Positions 27,016-37,085 of a stretch of DNA of 64,000 bases are shown here, piece by piece (the stretch's first letter is position 1; each line of letters begins with the position of its first letter). The position numbers were made by a program, and so were the translations under genes. The stretch comes from JABDIY01 sp963803845 (GTDB lineage Bacteria > Actinomycetota > Acidimicrobiia > Acidimicrobiales > SZUA-35), in the NCBI GenBank assembly GCA_963803845.1, contig CAWDNZ010000005.1:434001-498000 (forward strand), in the 5' to 3' direction. Below the pieces are notes generated by a model. It worked only from the letters and a program-made list of their open reading frames with translations. It was not told where the DNA came from and did not search any database.

Positions 27016-28762
27016 GTGAATTGGAAATCATTCGATAGCGCTCGGGGCGAGGTGGGGCCGATCGAGCTCGACTTGATCGAGTCCTATGCCCAGAACAAAA
27101 TCAGCCGTCGCAACTTCGTGAAGCGCGGCACGATCATTGGTCTGTCCGCCCCTCTGATGGGTGCGATCATCGCCGCTTGCGGCGGTTCCGATGGCGATGC
27201 CGGTACTACTACCACAGCTGGCGGCGGCGGCGACGACGGCGCAACTGCCACCACTGGCACCACGGCTCCTGCACCCACCGGCGGCGCCGGCGGCAACGTG
27301 GTAGTAGCGATACAGCAGGGCGACGCCAACTCGGGCCTCGACCCAGTCGCCATGCTGGACCTGGGTACCTACTGCGTTGTTTCGCAGAGTTTTGAGTATC
27401 TCGTAGGGCCTCGGCCCGGATGGCAACATCGCCGACACGGGCCTGGCCACCAGCTGGTCGCCGAACGCCGACGGTTCCGTTTGGACCTTCGACCTCCGTC
27501 AGGGCGTCACATGGCAAGATGGCTCGCCTCTCACCTCCGCCGATGTTGCCGCCACCATGGACCGGGCCGTCGCCTTCGGCAACGCTGGTCTGGCTGGCGT
27601 TATCGGGGAGGGTTCGGTGGATGCCAGCGATCCCGCCAAGGCGGTCATCACCCTGCTCGAGCCCAACGGTAACTTCCCGGTTCTGGTGTCGATCTTCAAC
27701 TCCCAGTCCCTGATCACACCGGAGGATTACGTCAGCGGAACGACACTCGATGAGCGTCCCGAAGGAACCGGAGCCTTCATTCTCGACAGCTTCGACCCCA
27801 CCACCTTCGTGGTGAAGTACAAGCGCAACGAGAACTGGTGGGCGGGTGTGCCCAACTTCGAGACTGTCGAACTGCGGGGCTTCGGCGACATCGGCACCGC
27901 CGTTACGGCGATGACCGCTCGCCAGGTAGACATCATCCAAAGCTTCAGCGTCATCGGCGGCGAAGGTCTGTTGAGTGACGGGAACTTCACCGTGCTTACC
28001 CCGCCGTCGTCGAACCATCGTCAGATGTGGTTCAACACCCAGCAGGGCCAGTTCACCGACAAGAACCTTCGCAAGGCAGTTGCCTACACGCTCAATCGTC
28101 CTCAGATGGTCAGCGTGTTGTTCGATGGCCGGGCCGAGGTCGCCAACGACCACCCGATCCTCTCCACCCTGCCGTTCTTCGACGAGGCGGCCACGCCGCA
28201 GCGTACGGTGGACATCGACATGGCCAAGCAGCTATTGAGCGATGGTGGCGTCACCAGCATCAGCAGCTCTATCGAGACCGGCGACATTGGCGAGATACCG
28301 GATTTGGCCGCCATCGTGAAGGCCAACGCCGCCGCCGCCGGTATCGAGTTCTCTGTCAGCAGCCAGTCCAACAGCACGTTCTACGGTGCAGCTTGGTGCC
28401 CGCCGGGCGGCACCGATCCGACGCTGCCCTGCGACGGTTCGGCCGAGTTCGGCATTGTCGACTACGGCCATCGCCCCACGCCCGACATCTTCCTGGGATC
28501 GGCATTGTCCACTGGCGGCGTCTGGAACAGCTCCAACTTTGCCAATGCCGAGTTCGATGGCTTGCTATCTGACTACCGCACTGCGGTAGATGTAGATGGC
28601 CAGAAGGCGGCCATCGGTTCCATCCAAAAGTTGCTCCATGAAGAGACCCCGGCGTGCTACGCCTACTTCTTCAACTACCTCGCCGGTCACGACAACAGTG
28701 TGAGCGGCGTTGAGACCACGGCTTTGGGGCACCTGCTCCTCGGCAAGGCCTCCAAGGCATAA
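27016..28762 (+). CDS. Peptide-type ABC transporter substrate-binding lipoprotein (family 5), one frameshift
   Basis: A solute-binding protein of the oligopeptide/dipeptide/nickel class. It carries a twin-arginine signal (SRRNFVK, residues 30-36) leading to a lipobox IAAC (Cys55) and a Thr/Gly-rich linker, so a folded Tat-exported lipoprotein is predicted. Near 27418 one extra G breaks the frame: FEYLVGPRP continues only if a base is dropped, giving DGNIADTGLATSWSP and then the long second part (from about 27419 to 28762, frame of MDRAVAFGNAG). The GTG start is preceded by AGGGAGA. A hairpin follows at 28782-28812 and permease genes come next. Ligand unknown. Confidence 0.88.
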
Positions 28763-28781
28763 CAAACGTATTTAGCGATGA

Positions 28782-28812
28782 CGGGTGGGTCGGAAGCCTA
28801 CCGGCCCACCCG
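28782..28812 (+). terminator. Intercistronic hairpin between binding protein and permease genes
   Basis: CGGGTGGGTCGG (28782-28793), loop AAGCCTA, CCGGCCCACCCG (28801-28812): a 12-bp stem with one G-U pair. There is no run of T after it, so it is more likely a 3'-end mRNA stabiliser or partial attenuator that keeps binding protein in excess over permease, as in many ABC operons. Confidence 0.7.
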
Positions 28813-28846
28813 AGGTGTCACATACTCAGGGGGATAGTAAAAATAG

Positions 28847-29809
28847 ATGGTTCGGTTTCTGGTTAGACGGTTGTTGTTGTCCATCATCACGCTGTTCATT
28901 CTGCTCGTGGTGGTGTTCGCCCTCACCCGGGTGTTCCCGCAGGATGTCGCCAAGCAGTTAGCGGGTCCATTTGCCCCGCAGCAGCGGGTGGATGACCTGA
29001 ACGAGAAACTGGGTTTGTTAGATCCGGTCTCTACCCAGTTTGGACGACTCATTGGCGATGTTGTCACGCTGGACTTTGGCGACTCATATAGCCAGCCAGG
29101 CGTACGGGTGGTCGACCTCATCCGTCCGGCCCTTTGGAACTCGGCCAAGTTGGTGGGGCTGGCGCTCCTGATCACGCTCCCGTTGTCGATCCTCGGCGGC
29201 ATCATCGCCGCACGACGAAAAGACACTCGCCTTGACCGTGTCATCGTCTCCCTCGGTCTTGCCAGCGCGTCCATCCCGGACTTTGTTTCCGGGGTGATCC
29301 TCCAGTTACTGATCGGCGTGAAGCTGGGCTGGCTGCCAGCCACAATCGGGACCGAGTATGAAAACGCCAGTTTCATCGGCAGCTTTAGGTTCCTCATACT
29401 CCCCGCCATGGCCATCGTGCTGGTGTATTTCGGCTATATCGCCCGCATCACTCGGGCTGGCGCTATTACGGTGTTCGATTCCGACTATGCCCGCACCGCC
29501 TATATGAAGGGCCTGAGTCCCTGGCAAGTGGTCAAGAAACACGTGCTTCGTAATGCCCTGCAACCCACGGTTGCCGTGACCGGCACCCAGATGGGTTACC
29601 TGTTCGGTGGGCTGGTTGGTTTGGAGAAGGTGTTCAACTACAACGGGCTTGGCAACCTCATTCTGAGGGCGGCGTTGGCGCCCGACCTACCGTTGCTTCA
29701 GACTGGCGTTCTCACCGTGGCGGTCATCTTCATGCTCGCCACCTTGAGTTCGGACCTGCTGATCGCCTGGATGAACCCGCGGGCTCGTCTCGCAGGAGGA
29801 GAGAACTGA
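28847..29809 (+). CDS. ABC transporter permease, DppB/OppB type
   Basis: A 320-residue inner-membrane permease. It begins MVRFLVRRLLLSIITLFILLVVVFALTRVFP, the typical first helix of DppB-like proteins. It has the family EAA-like loop (AYMKGLSPWQVVKKHVLRNALQP) that contacts the ATPase, and ends with three further helices. It pairs with the DppC-type subunit, overlapping it by one base (TGATG). Role: pore for the substrate delivered by the upstream Tat lipoprotein. Confidence 0.93.
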   Translation: MVRFLVRRLLLSIITLFILLVVVFALTRVFPQDVAKQLAGPFAPQQRVDDLNEKLGLLDPVSTQFGRLIGDVVTLDFGDSYSQPGVRVVDLIRPALWNSAKLVGLALLITLPLSILGGIIAARRKDTRLDRVIVSLGLASASIPDFVSGVILQLLIGVKLGWLPATIGTEYENASFIGSFRFLILPAMAIVLVYFGYIARITRAGAITVFDSDYARTAYMKGLSPWQVVKKHVLRNALQPTVAVTGTQMGYLFGGLVGLEKVFNYNGLGNLILRAALAPDLPLLQTGVLTVAVIFMLATLSSDLLIAWMNPRARLAGGEN

Positions 29810-30750
29810 TGAGTGTCGCAGGACAAGACGACCTCACGCCGACGCCCGTGGAGGCCGCAACTGTCCCGACCGCGGTTGACGGTGGGGCTCCGGCCCAGGA
29901 CCGAAAGTCGGTCAAGGCCGAGCAACGACGCCAGCTCGTGCGCGATCCCTCCTTTATCATCGGCGCCCTGATCCTGTTGTTCTGGATCCTGTGTGCGCTG
30001 TTCCCGGGACTGTTGGCAAACTTCGGTCCTGGTGAAGGGGTGGTCACCTCCGACGGTGATTTCTTAGCACGGTCCGGGCCAGACGGAACCGCATGGTTTG
30101 GCACCGACAGTTCCGGGCGTGATGTGTACTCTCGGGTCATTTACGGCGCCCGTAACGTCCTCACCGTGGCCCCGATCGCTGCCGCCGCGGCAGTGGCCCT
30201 AGGCGCCATCCTCGGTCTCCTCATGGGCTTCTTCCGGGGCTGGGTTGACGAGCTGATCAGCCGAATCAGCGAGGCCGTTCTCTCATTGCCGGTCATCCTG
30301 CTGGCCATCCTGGTGCTCGTGGTCTTCGGCACTTCCAAGCTCGTGATTATCCTCACCGTTGCGGCGCTCTTTACACCCGTTGTGGCTCGTACGGTGCGAA
30401 GTGCGGTGCTGTCCGAGGCGCAGCTGGACTACGTCACCTCGGCCAAGCTCCGCGGCGAGAGCAGCTGGTTCATCATGACCCGTGAGATCCTTCCTAACAT
30501 CACCAATGTGTTGGTGGTGGAGTTCACCGTCCGCGTTGGCTACGCCATCTTCACGGTTGCCACCCTCGCGTTCCTCGGCTTCACCTCCGATGCCTCCGCC
30601 GCCGATTGGGGTAACGACATCGCCAGCACGTACACCCTTATCAATGCCAATCAGTGGTGGCCCACAATCTTCCCCGCCCTGGCCATCGCCTCGCTGGTGA
30701 TCGCCGTCAACCTCATTGCGGATTCTCTCGACAAGGCTCTCAAGTCATGA
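29809..30750 (+). CDS. ABC transporter permease, DppC/OppC type
   Basis: A 313-residue permease with an N-terminal cytosolic tail (residues 1-45), a first helix (LILLFWILCALFPGLL), an external region with HxxGTDSSGRDVYSR-type text (WFGTDSSGRDVYSRVIYGARNVL), and the EAA loop (SAKLRGESSWFIMTREILPNITNVL). It forms the heterodimeric channel with the preceding DppB-like protein. The stop overlaps the ATG of the ATPase gene at 30747 as ATGA. Confidence 0.93.
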   Translation: MSVAGQDDLTPTPVEAATVPTAVDGGAPAQDRKSVKAEQRRQLVRDPSFIIGALILLFWILCALFPGLLANFGPGEGVVTSDGDFLARSGPDGTAWFGTDSSGRDVYSRVIYGARNVLTVAPIAAAAAVALGAILGLLMGFFRGWVDELISRISEAVLSLPVILLAILVLVVFGTSKLVIILTVAALFTPVVARTVRSAVLSEAQLDYVTSAKLRGESSWFIMTREILPNITNVLVVEFTVRVGYAIFTVATLAFLGFTSDASAADWGNDIASTYTLINANQWWPTIFPALAIASLVIAVNLIADSLDKALKS

Positions 30751-32807
30751 CAATGATCGAACAGAACGACACTCTGTAGACCGGGCCGATCCCGACACGG
30801 CGGCCTTGGCGGTTCAGAACCTCCACCTCGCCTATCTGGTTCGCGGCAAGCCCCGTGAGGTGCTGCGGGGCGTGACGTTCCAGGTTCGCCCCGGAGAGGC
30901 CTTCGGTCTCGTTGGCGAATCCGGTTGCGGCAAGTCCACCACCGCGTACGCGGCCCTTCGCTACATGCCAGCCAACGGCCGAATCACCGAAGGCCACGTC
31001 CTGGCTAACGGCAAGGACATCACCGAGATGTCCAATGCGGAGCTGCGTAAGTTCCGGGCCACCGAGGCGTCCATGGTCTACCAGGATCCAGTGCAGGCGA
31101 TGAACCCATCGCTGAAGATCGGCGATCAGGTTGCGGAGTGTTTCGAAATCCTCGGCCATGACAAGTCTGAATCTAAGGACCGGGCGTTGGCTGCTTTGAA
31201 GCGGGTCCACATCGCGGCACCCGGCAGCGTGATGGACCGCTACCCCCACCAGCTCTCGGGCGGCATGCTCCAGCGTGTGGTGATCGCCATGGGTCTTGGC
31301 AAAGGACCCCAAGCTGCTGGTACTCGACGAGCCCACCACTGGCCTCGATGCCACGGTGGAGGCCGAGGTACTTGATCTGGTCCGCGAGCTCCGCAAGGAG
31401 ACCGACGCCGCCGTTCTCTTGATCGCCCACAACCTTGGTGTGATCCGCACCATGTGTGATCGCGTCGGTGTGATGTATGCCGGGAAGATGGTAGAAGAGG
31501 CCACAGCTGACCAGCTCTTCGGCCAGCCTCGCCACCCGTACACGATCGGACTGATGAATTCGATTCCCCGTTTGGGTCTTCGCAAAACCGACCGTGCTCT
31601 GTCCACGATCCCCGGCAACATGCCATCCATTGGTACCGACCTACCGGCGTGTGTTTATGTGTCCCGGTGTCCCATCGCCACCGATATCTGCCGTTCCGTT
31701 GTTCCGCCCGTGGCACAACTCGAAGACGGGCGTTGGACCCGCTGCCATCACAGCGACCTGTTGGATCAGATTGTGGAGCCCGAGGCCGAGGTGCCTGAGC
31801 ACTCGATTCCCGAAGAGCAAGTCGTAGAGCTCAACCACATCTCTAAGACCTTCCGCCAGAGTGGCACCGATGTGCCGGCGTTGGTGTCAGTGGACCTTGG
31901 CTTTGCCGAGGGCGAGACCCTTGGTCTCGTTGGCGAGTCCGGCTCGGGCAAGTCCACGCTGGCAAAGACGATGTTGGGGGTTCATGGTCCGGACGACGAT
32001 GGCGGCACCATCACGCTTGATGGCACACCGATGAAGGCCAAGGCCACCGACCGCAAGGGCGATGCAATTCAAGCTATCCAGATGGTCTTCCAGAATCCTG
32101 ATTCGGCACTCAACCGGTCGTGGACGGTGCGCCGAATTCTCCATCGGACGGTCACCCGTCTCACCGATATAAGTGGTGAAGCGGCTGACAAGCGGGTCAG
32201 CGAGATCGCTGAAGCCATGCGGCTGTCCGAGCATCACTTGGACATGCGACCTCGCCAGCTTTCCGGTGGCCTGAAGCAGCGGGTTGCCATCGCCAGAGCG
32301 TTTGCCGGCGATCCTCGAGTGGTGGTGTGCGACGAGCCCACCTCGGCGCTGGATGTTTCGGTACAAGCCGCCATCCTCAACCTTCTGGCCACCCTGCAGC
32401 GGGATGAAAAGACCAGTTACCTTTTCATCACCCACGACATCGGCGTTGTCCGCTATCTGGCCGACCGAATCGCCGTGATGTATGTGGGCCGGATCATGGA
32501 GAAGGGCCTGACCGAAGACGTGTTCAACGGCCCGGTCCACCCCTACACCGAGGCGCTCCTTTCCGCCGTTCCGGCGATCGACGGCGTGGCCAAAAATCGG
32601 ATCCCGCTTCAGGGTGATATTCCCTCACCGGCCGATCCGCCTCCGGGGTGCGTATTCCATACCCGCTGCATGTATCACATGCCCGGCAAGTGCGACGTCG
32701 AGATTCCTCCCAGCGTTACCGTGGGTCCTCGTCATGAGATCGTGTGCCATCTTCCCATAGACCAGCTCCCCACCCCGGTGACGGTGACGCTTTCCAAGAA
32801 GGGCTAG
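30747..32807 (+). CDS. Fused peptide ABC transporter ATPase (DppD-DppF type), two frameshifts
   Basis: One long gene encodes two ABC ATPases. The first has Walker A GESGCGKST, signature LSGGM and Walker B LLVLDEP. The second, starting near 31810, has GESGSGKST, LSGGLKQR and VVVCDEP. Each half ends with the Cys-bearing oligopeptide-transporter C-terminal domain (CVYVSRCPIATDIC; CVFHTRCMYHM). In the classical system these are two genes; here they are one frame after 31296. The frame must shift near 30775 (the coupled ATG 30747 gives MTMIEQNDTL then stop) and near 31295 (IAMG to LAKDPKLLVL). Both look like single-base indels. Together with the permeases and the binding protein it makes a complete importer. 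Confidence 0.88.
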
Positions 32808-32814
32808 CCCGGTC

Positions 32815-34080
32815 GTGGCAGGGTCGGCGTCGATTTCGTCGGCCAGCACTGACGGAAAAAGCCTTTTGCTGGAGACCCCGCACGGATTGGTTCGGCTCAA
32901 CCGGTTTTGGTTGCGTGACAATGCGCCGGCCGAAGGCGAGCGCGCCGGCCTTTTTCGCGAGCTGTCGATTGATGATCTCCCGACGGACCTTTCCATCACC
33001 GGGGTCGAACTGGCCGACACCAAGGTCCAAATCACCTTCAGCGATGGCTTCAGCGACTGGTTCGATTGCCATTGGCTCTTGAACCAGGCCGCACTCAATG
33101 ACCGATCTCCTACCAACTCCTCGCCCAAGAGCCCCTCGCGACCGGCCCTGCCCCGCTTCGCCTTCGGCACCCTGGTTCATGGTTCGGCTGATCACCATCG
33201 GTTTCTTGAAGCGGTCTGCACCGGCGGCGTTGCACTGGTCAGCGGTACGCCGGAGGCCTCCGGTCAGTCTGAGCATCACCCGGTTGATGCGGGTGGTGCA
33301 TCGTCGGGCAGGCGAGGCTCTGTGTCGGCGAACGGCCCCCGGGGGGACAGCACGGGCACCGAGGGTCTGGCCGCATTGATTGGCCCGATACGCGAAACGG
33401 ACTTTGGTCGGATTTTCGAAATCATCACCGAACCCAAGCCGTTCACCCCATCGCAGTCATCATCAGCTCTCGACCCCCACACCGACGATCCCTATCGCTA
33501 CACCCCCTCGGGAATCAGCGCTTTGCATTGCGTCACACCTTCGGAGGGAGGGGGCGGTGCTTCGATTCTGGTGGACGGGTTCGCCGTCGCCGATCATCTT
33601 CGGGCCAACTTCCCCGACGCTTTCGAGGTGCTCTCAACGATTCCCGTGCCGTTTGTGCATGAGCGGACAGCCAGTGTCGAGCAGGGGGCAGCGGTCCATC
33701 TGCGGGCCGAGGCACCGATCATTGCGGTCGACCGGTCGGGTGCGATCACCGGCATCCGCTTCCACGAACGGTCGATGGGGACTCTTCGTCTCGATCCGGA
33801 TCTTGCCGACCGTGTCTACTTGGCCGTCAAGCTGTTCGCCAATGCGGTTCGCTCGCCAGAGTGGTGCCTCGAATACCACCTTGAGGCCGGCGAGGCGCTG
33901 GTGTATGACAACCAGCGAATGTTGCATGGTCGAACGGGTTTCTTGGGAGCTCAGACTCGTCGTCACCTGCGGCTCTTCACCGTGGACCGCAGCTTGGCCC
34001 ACAGCCAACTTCGGTTGTTGCGAGCTCACTTTGCACCCGAAACGGCCAACGATCACCTTCCGGCGGGGAATCTCTCCTAG
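32815..34080 (+). CDS. TauD/GbbH-like Fe(II)/2-oxoglutarate dioxygenase (gamma-butyrobetaine hydroxylase-like) with internal repeat insertion
   Basis: A 421-residue enzyme with a GBBH-like N-terminal domain (LETPHGLVRLNRFWLRDNAP) and a TauD catalytic domain. The iron ligands are His222 and Asp224 (DPHTDD) and His371 (RMLHGRTGF). The N-domain lacks the Cys ligands that bind zinc in classical gamma-butyrobetaine hydroxylases. Between LVSGTP and the conserved GPIRETDFG there are about 28 extra residues compared with the second copy in this window (48753-49967). The DNA of that insert (33306-33352) is a copy of the dispersed palindromic element, read in frame. GTG 32815 lies seven bases after the ATPase stop, so it is probably co-transcribed with the importer. 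Substrate may be the imported compound. Confidence 0.83.
   Translation: MAGSASISSASTDGKSLLLETPHGLVRLNRFWLRDNAPAEGERAGLFRELSIDDLPTDLSITGVELADTKVQITFSDGFSDWFDCHWLLNQAALNDRSPTNSSPKSPSRPALPRFAFGTLVHGSADHHRFLEAVCTGGVALVSGTPEASGQSEHHPVDAGGASSGRRGSVSANGPRGDSTGTEGLAALIGPIRETDFGRIFEIITEPKPFTPSQSSSALDPHTDDPYRYTPSGISALHCVTPSEGGGGASILVDGFAVADHLRANFPDAFEVLSTIPVPFVHERTASVEQGAAVHLRAEAPIIAVDRSGAITGIRFHERSMGTLRLDPDLADRVYLAVKLFANAVRSPEWCLEYHLEAGEALVYDNQRMLHGRTGFLGAQTRRHLRLFTVDRSLAHSQLRLLRAHFAPETANDHLPAGNLS
33306..33352 (+). repeat. Palindromic element inside a coding sequence
   Basis: GGGCAGGCGAGGC...GGCGAACGGCCCCCGGGGGGACAGCA. Compared by eye with the minus-strand copy at 24937-24886 it matches at about 38 of 47 positions with small gaps, and with 37213-37244 over the GGCGAACGGCCCCCGGAGGGA part. 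It contributes the residues GRRGSVSANGPRGDS to the dioxygenase. Confidence 0.7.
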
Positions 34081-34239
34081 CTCTCCGCTCCGATCCTAAT
34101 GTCGTCGGGGAAAGTACCGATCGAGAAGGCCTATGGCGATTAAGGTTCTTGCGTGCACAGTTGTTCCAACGGCGGCGAGCGAGAGCGAGCCAGAGCGAGC
34201 CAGAGCAGACCATCGTTCGAGAGGTAAAACCTAGTTCCT
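34081..34239 (+). other. Intergenic region upstream of cysD with short tandem repeat
   Basis: No gene is seen. Bases 34184-34208 hold about two and a half copies of the 10-base unit AGCGAGCCAG, ending about 30 bases before the cysD start. No recognisable riboswitch is present. Confidence 0.5.
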
Positions 34240-35166
34240 ATGGCAACAGCCACGCTTCCCCCAGAGCTTCGGCTCACCCATCTCCGGCAGCTTGAAACCG
34301 AGGCCATCCACATCATTCGTGAGGTGGTCGCCCAGTTTGCCAAACCGGTGATGCTGTACAGCATCGGCAAGGACTCCTCGGTCCTTCTTCACTTAGCCCG
34401 CAAGGCCTTTTTCCCGGGAAAGATCCCGTTCCCCTTACTCCATGTGAATACGACTTGGAAGTTCGGCGAAATGATCACCTTCCGTGACCGCATGGCCGAG
34501 GAGGTCGGGTTCGAACTCATCAGCCACACCAATCCCGACGGCATCGCCGCCGGGATCAACCCGTTCGATCATGGCTCCAAGAACTACACCGACATCATGA
34601 AGACACAGGCGTTGAAACAGGCGTTGGAGGCCGGTGGCTACGATGCAGCATTCGGCGGGGCACGGCGAGACGAAGAGAAGAGTCGCGCCAAAGAGCGCGT
34701 CTTCAGTTTCCGAGACCGGAACCATCGCTGGGATCCCAAGAACCAGCGACCCGAACTGTGGAACCTCTATAACGGGCGAGTGCACAAGGGCGAAAGCATT
34801 CGGGTCTTTCCCATCAGTAATTGGACCGAGCTGGATGTTTGGCAGTACATCCATCTCGAAGAAATCCCGATCGTGCCGCTCTACTACTCGGCGGTTCGCC
34901 CGGTGGTGACTCGAGACGGTGTCATCATCATGGTGGACGATGATCGATTCGTGTTCGAAGGCGGCGAGAAACCGGAGCTGAAATCGGTGCGTTTCCGAAC
35001 GCTCGGGTGTTACCCGCTGTCGGGAGCGGTGGAGTCCACGGCCACCACACTGCCCGAAATCATTCAGGAGATGCTTTTGGCCACGCGTTCAGAACGCGAA
35101 GGTCGGGTGATCGACTACGACGAGTCCGGGTCGATGGAAGAGAAGAAGCGGCAGGGGTATTTTTAA
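34240..35166 (+). CDS. cysD: Sulfate adenylyltransferase subunit 2 (ATP sulfurylase small subunit)
   Basis: A 308-residue PP-loop enzyme that makes adenosine 5'-phosphosulfate from sulfate and ATP. The PP-loop SIGKDSSVLLHL lies near residues 41-52, followed by HVNTTWKF and the conserved AFGGARRDEEKSRAKERVFSFRD. It works with the GTPase CysN, encoded next; stop and start overlap by one base (TAATG at 35164-35168). The ATG at 34240 has no strong ribosome site. It starts a three-gene sulfate-activation operon. Confidence 0.96.
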   Translation: MATATLPPELRLTHLRQLETEAIHIIREVVAQFAKPVMLYSIGKDSSVLLHLARKAFFPGKIPFPLLHVNTTWKFGEMITFRDRMAEEVGFELISHTNPDGIAAGINPFDHGSKNYTDIMKTQALKQALEAGGYDAAFGGARRDEEKSRAKERVFSFRDRNHRWDPKNQRPELWNLYNGRVHKGESIRVFPISNWTELDVWQYIHLEEIPIVPLYYSAVRPVVTRDGVIIMVDDDRFVFEGGEKPELKSVRFRTLGCYPLSGAVESTATTLPEIIQEMLLATRSEREGRVIDYDESGSMEEKKRQGYF

Positions 35167-37085
35167 TGAGCCATCAGTCTGAACTCATCGCCCAAGACAT
35201 CAACGCGTATCTCGCCGAGCACGAACGCAAGGACCTGCTCCGGTTTCTCACGTGTGGCAGCGTGGACGATGGCAAATCCACGCTCATCGGCCGGCTGCTG
35301 CATGACTCCAAGATGATCTACGAGGACACCCTGGCCAGTCTCGAAGCGGACAGCACCACGCAGGGCTCGGCCGGCGATCACGTTGACCTAGCGCTGCTCA
35401 TGGACGGGTTGAAGGCCGAACGGGAACAGGGAATCACGATCGATGTGGCGTATCGGTACTTCTCCACCGCCCGTCGCAAATTCATCATCGCGGACACACC
35501 GGGGCATGAGCAGTACACCCGCAACATGGTCACCGGAGCATCCACTTGTCAGTTGGCGATCATCCTTATCGACGCCCGCCACGGTGTGATGGCCCAGACC
35601 AAACGCCACAGTTTCATCGCCAGTTTGTTGGGCATCCGCAACGTGGTTGTGGCGATCAACAAGATGGACCTGGTCGACTATTCAGCTGAGCGATTCCACG
35701 AGATCAAGGGTGAGTATCTGGCGTTCGCCAAGGAACTCGACCAGATCGACCCGTACTTCATTCCGATGTCGGCCCTCCTGGGCGACAACGTTGTGGACAA
35801 AGGCGAGAATCTGGATTGGTTCGATGGCCCCACGCTCATGGAGCACCTGGAAACGGTAGACGTCGAAGCTGGCGTTGATCTGGATCATTTCCGGATGCCA
35901 GTGCAACTGGTGTCACGACCCAATCTGGATTTTCGGGGTTTCTGTGGGACGATCTCCAACGGGGTGATTCGCCCCGGCGACGAGGTGGCATCGTTGCCCT
36001 CGGGGGTCACGTCAACGGTAGAGCGTATTGTCACCTTCGACGGCGATCTCGATGTTGCTGGGCCCGGGCGTGCGGTCACCCTGACCCTCACGGACGAGAT
36101 CGACGTGAGTCGTGGTGACCTTCTGGTGAAGGCCGGCGACCTCCCGCTCCGATCGGACCGATTCGAGGCGATGCTGGTGTGGATGGGCGAGGAGGCGATG
36201 ACCCCCGGCCGGCCGTACGTGCTGCAGTCGGTCAATGGCACCAGCAATGCCACTGTGAAGTCGATCATGCATCGGATCGATGTGAACACGATGGAACGCG
36301 TGGCGGCCGACGAACTGGGCCTGAACGACATTGCCGCCTGTCTGATCGCTTCAGACCGCGAGCTCCTGTTCGACCGCTACGCCGACAATCGGCAGACGGG
36401 TTCCTTCGTACTCATCGACAAGCTGACCAACGCCACCGTTGGGGCCGGCATGATCCAGAGCGCCAAGAGCACCTGGGACCGGGCACCGGAAGAGACATTG
36501 ACCCGGCAGGTGTCGGGAATCGACGCCGCTGAGCGGGCGATCCGTTATGGGCAGCAGCCTTGCACGGTTCTGCTTACCGGGCTTACCGCGGCTGGCAAGT
36601 CCACGATCGCTACGGCCCTAGAGCGCGAATTGTTCGATCGGGGCAAAGTCAGCCTGCGCCTCGACGGGGAGAACATTCGCATGGGGATCAGCCGGGATCT
36701 CGGCTTCACCGCTCAGGAGCGGTCCGAGAACCTGCGCCGCGTCAGCGAGGTGGCACGGATCGCCAACAGTCAAGGGATTGTTGCGATCGCCGCCCTCGTG
36801 GCCCCCAATGCCGAGGTTCGCGGGAGGGCCCGAGAGTTGATTGGCCCCGACCGGTTCGTTGAGGTCTTCGTTGACACGCCAATCGAGGTGTGCCGACAAC
36901 GCGATCCGGAGGGCATGTATGAAGCCGCCGATCGGGGCGATATTCCGATGTTCCCAGGCGTGTCGGCCACCTATCAGCGCCCCACCGACGCCGATCTTTC
37001 CATCGACACCTCCGTCCAGTCGATCGAGGACTGCGTGAGCGCAATCCTCAAACTCCTCGGCGACAAAGGCTTCCTCCGTGGTTAA
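35166..37085 (+). CDS. cysNC: Bifunctional sulfate adenylyltransferase subunit 1 / adenylylsulfate kinase
   Basis: A 639-residue fusion. Residues 25-440 are the CysN GTPase: GSVDDGKST (31-39), DTPGHEQYTRNM, NKMD, and two beta-barrel domains. Residues about 465-639 are APS kinase with P-loop GLTAAGKST near 472-480, LDGENIR, then FVEVFVDTPIEVCRQRDPEGMY. It activates sulfate to APS with GTP hydrolysis and then phosphorylates it to PAPS. The P-loop has Ala where most kinases have Gly or Ser. The stop codon (TAA, 37083-37085) sits inside a palindromic repeat element. Confidence 0.96.
   Translation: MSHQSELIAQDINAYLAEHERKDLLRFLTCGSVDDGKSTLIGRLLHDSKMIYEDTLASLEADSTTQGSAGDHVDLALLMDGLKAEREQGITIDVAYRYFSTARRKFIIADTPGHEQYTRNMVTGASTCQLAIILIDARHGVMAQTKRHSFIASLLGIRNVVVAINKMDLVDYSAERFHEIKGEYLAFAKELDQIDPYFIPMSALLGDNVVDKGENLDWFDGPTLMEHLETVDVEAGVDLDHFRMPVQLVSRPNLDFRGFCGTISNGVIRPGDEVASLPSGVTSTVERIVTFDGDLDVAGPGRAVTLTLTDEIDVSRGDLLVKAGDLPLRSDRFEAMLVWMGEEAMTPGRPYVLQSVNGTSNATVKSIMHRIDVNTMERVAADELGLNDIAACLIASDRELLFDRYADNRQTGSFVLIDKLTNATVGAGMIQSAKSTWDRAPEETLTRQVSGIDAAERAIRYGQQPCTVLLTGLTAAGKSTIATALERELFDRGKVSLRLDGENIRMGISRDLGFTAQERSENLRRVSEVARIANSQGIVAIAALVAPNAEVRGRARELIGPDRFVEVFVDTPIEVCRQRDPEGMYEAADRGDIPMFPGVSATYQRPTDADLSIDTSVQSIEDCVSAILKLLGDKGFLRG

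Noticed and set aside
27016..27672. Short 218-codon binding protein ending at 27672
   Set aside because: Text after 27418 loses all similarity; it is the frameshift tail of the full-length binding protein.
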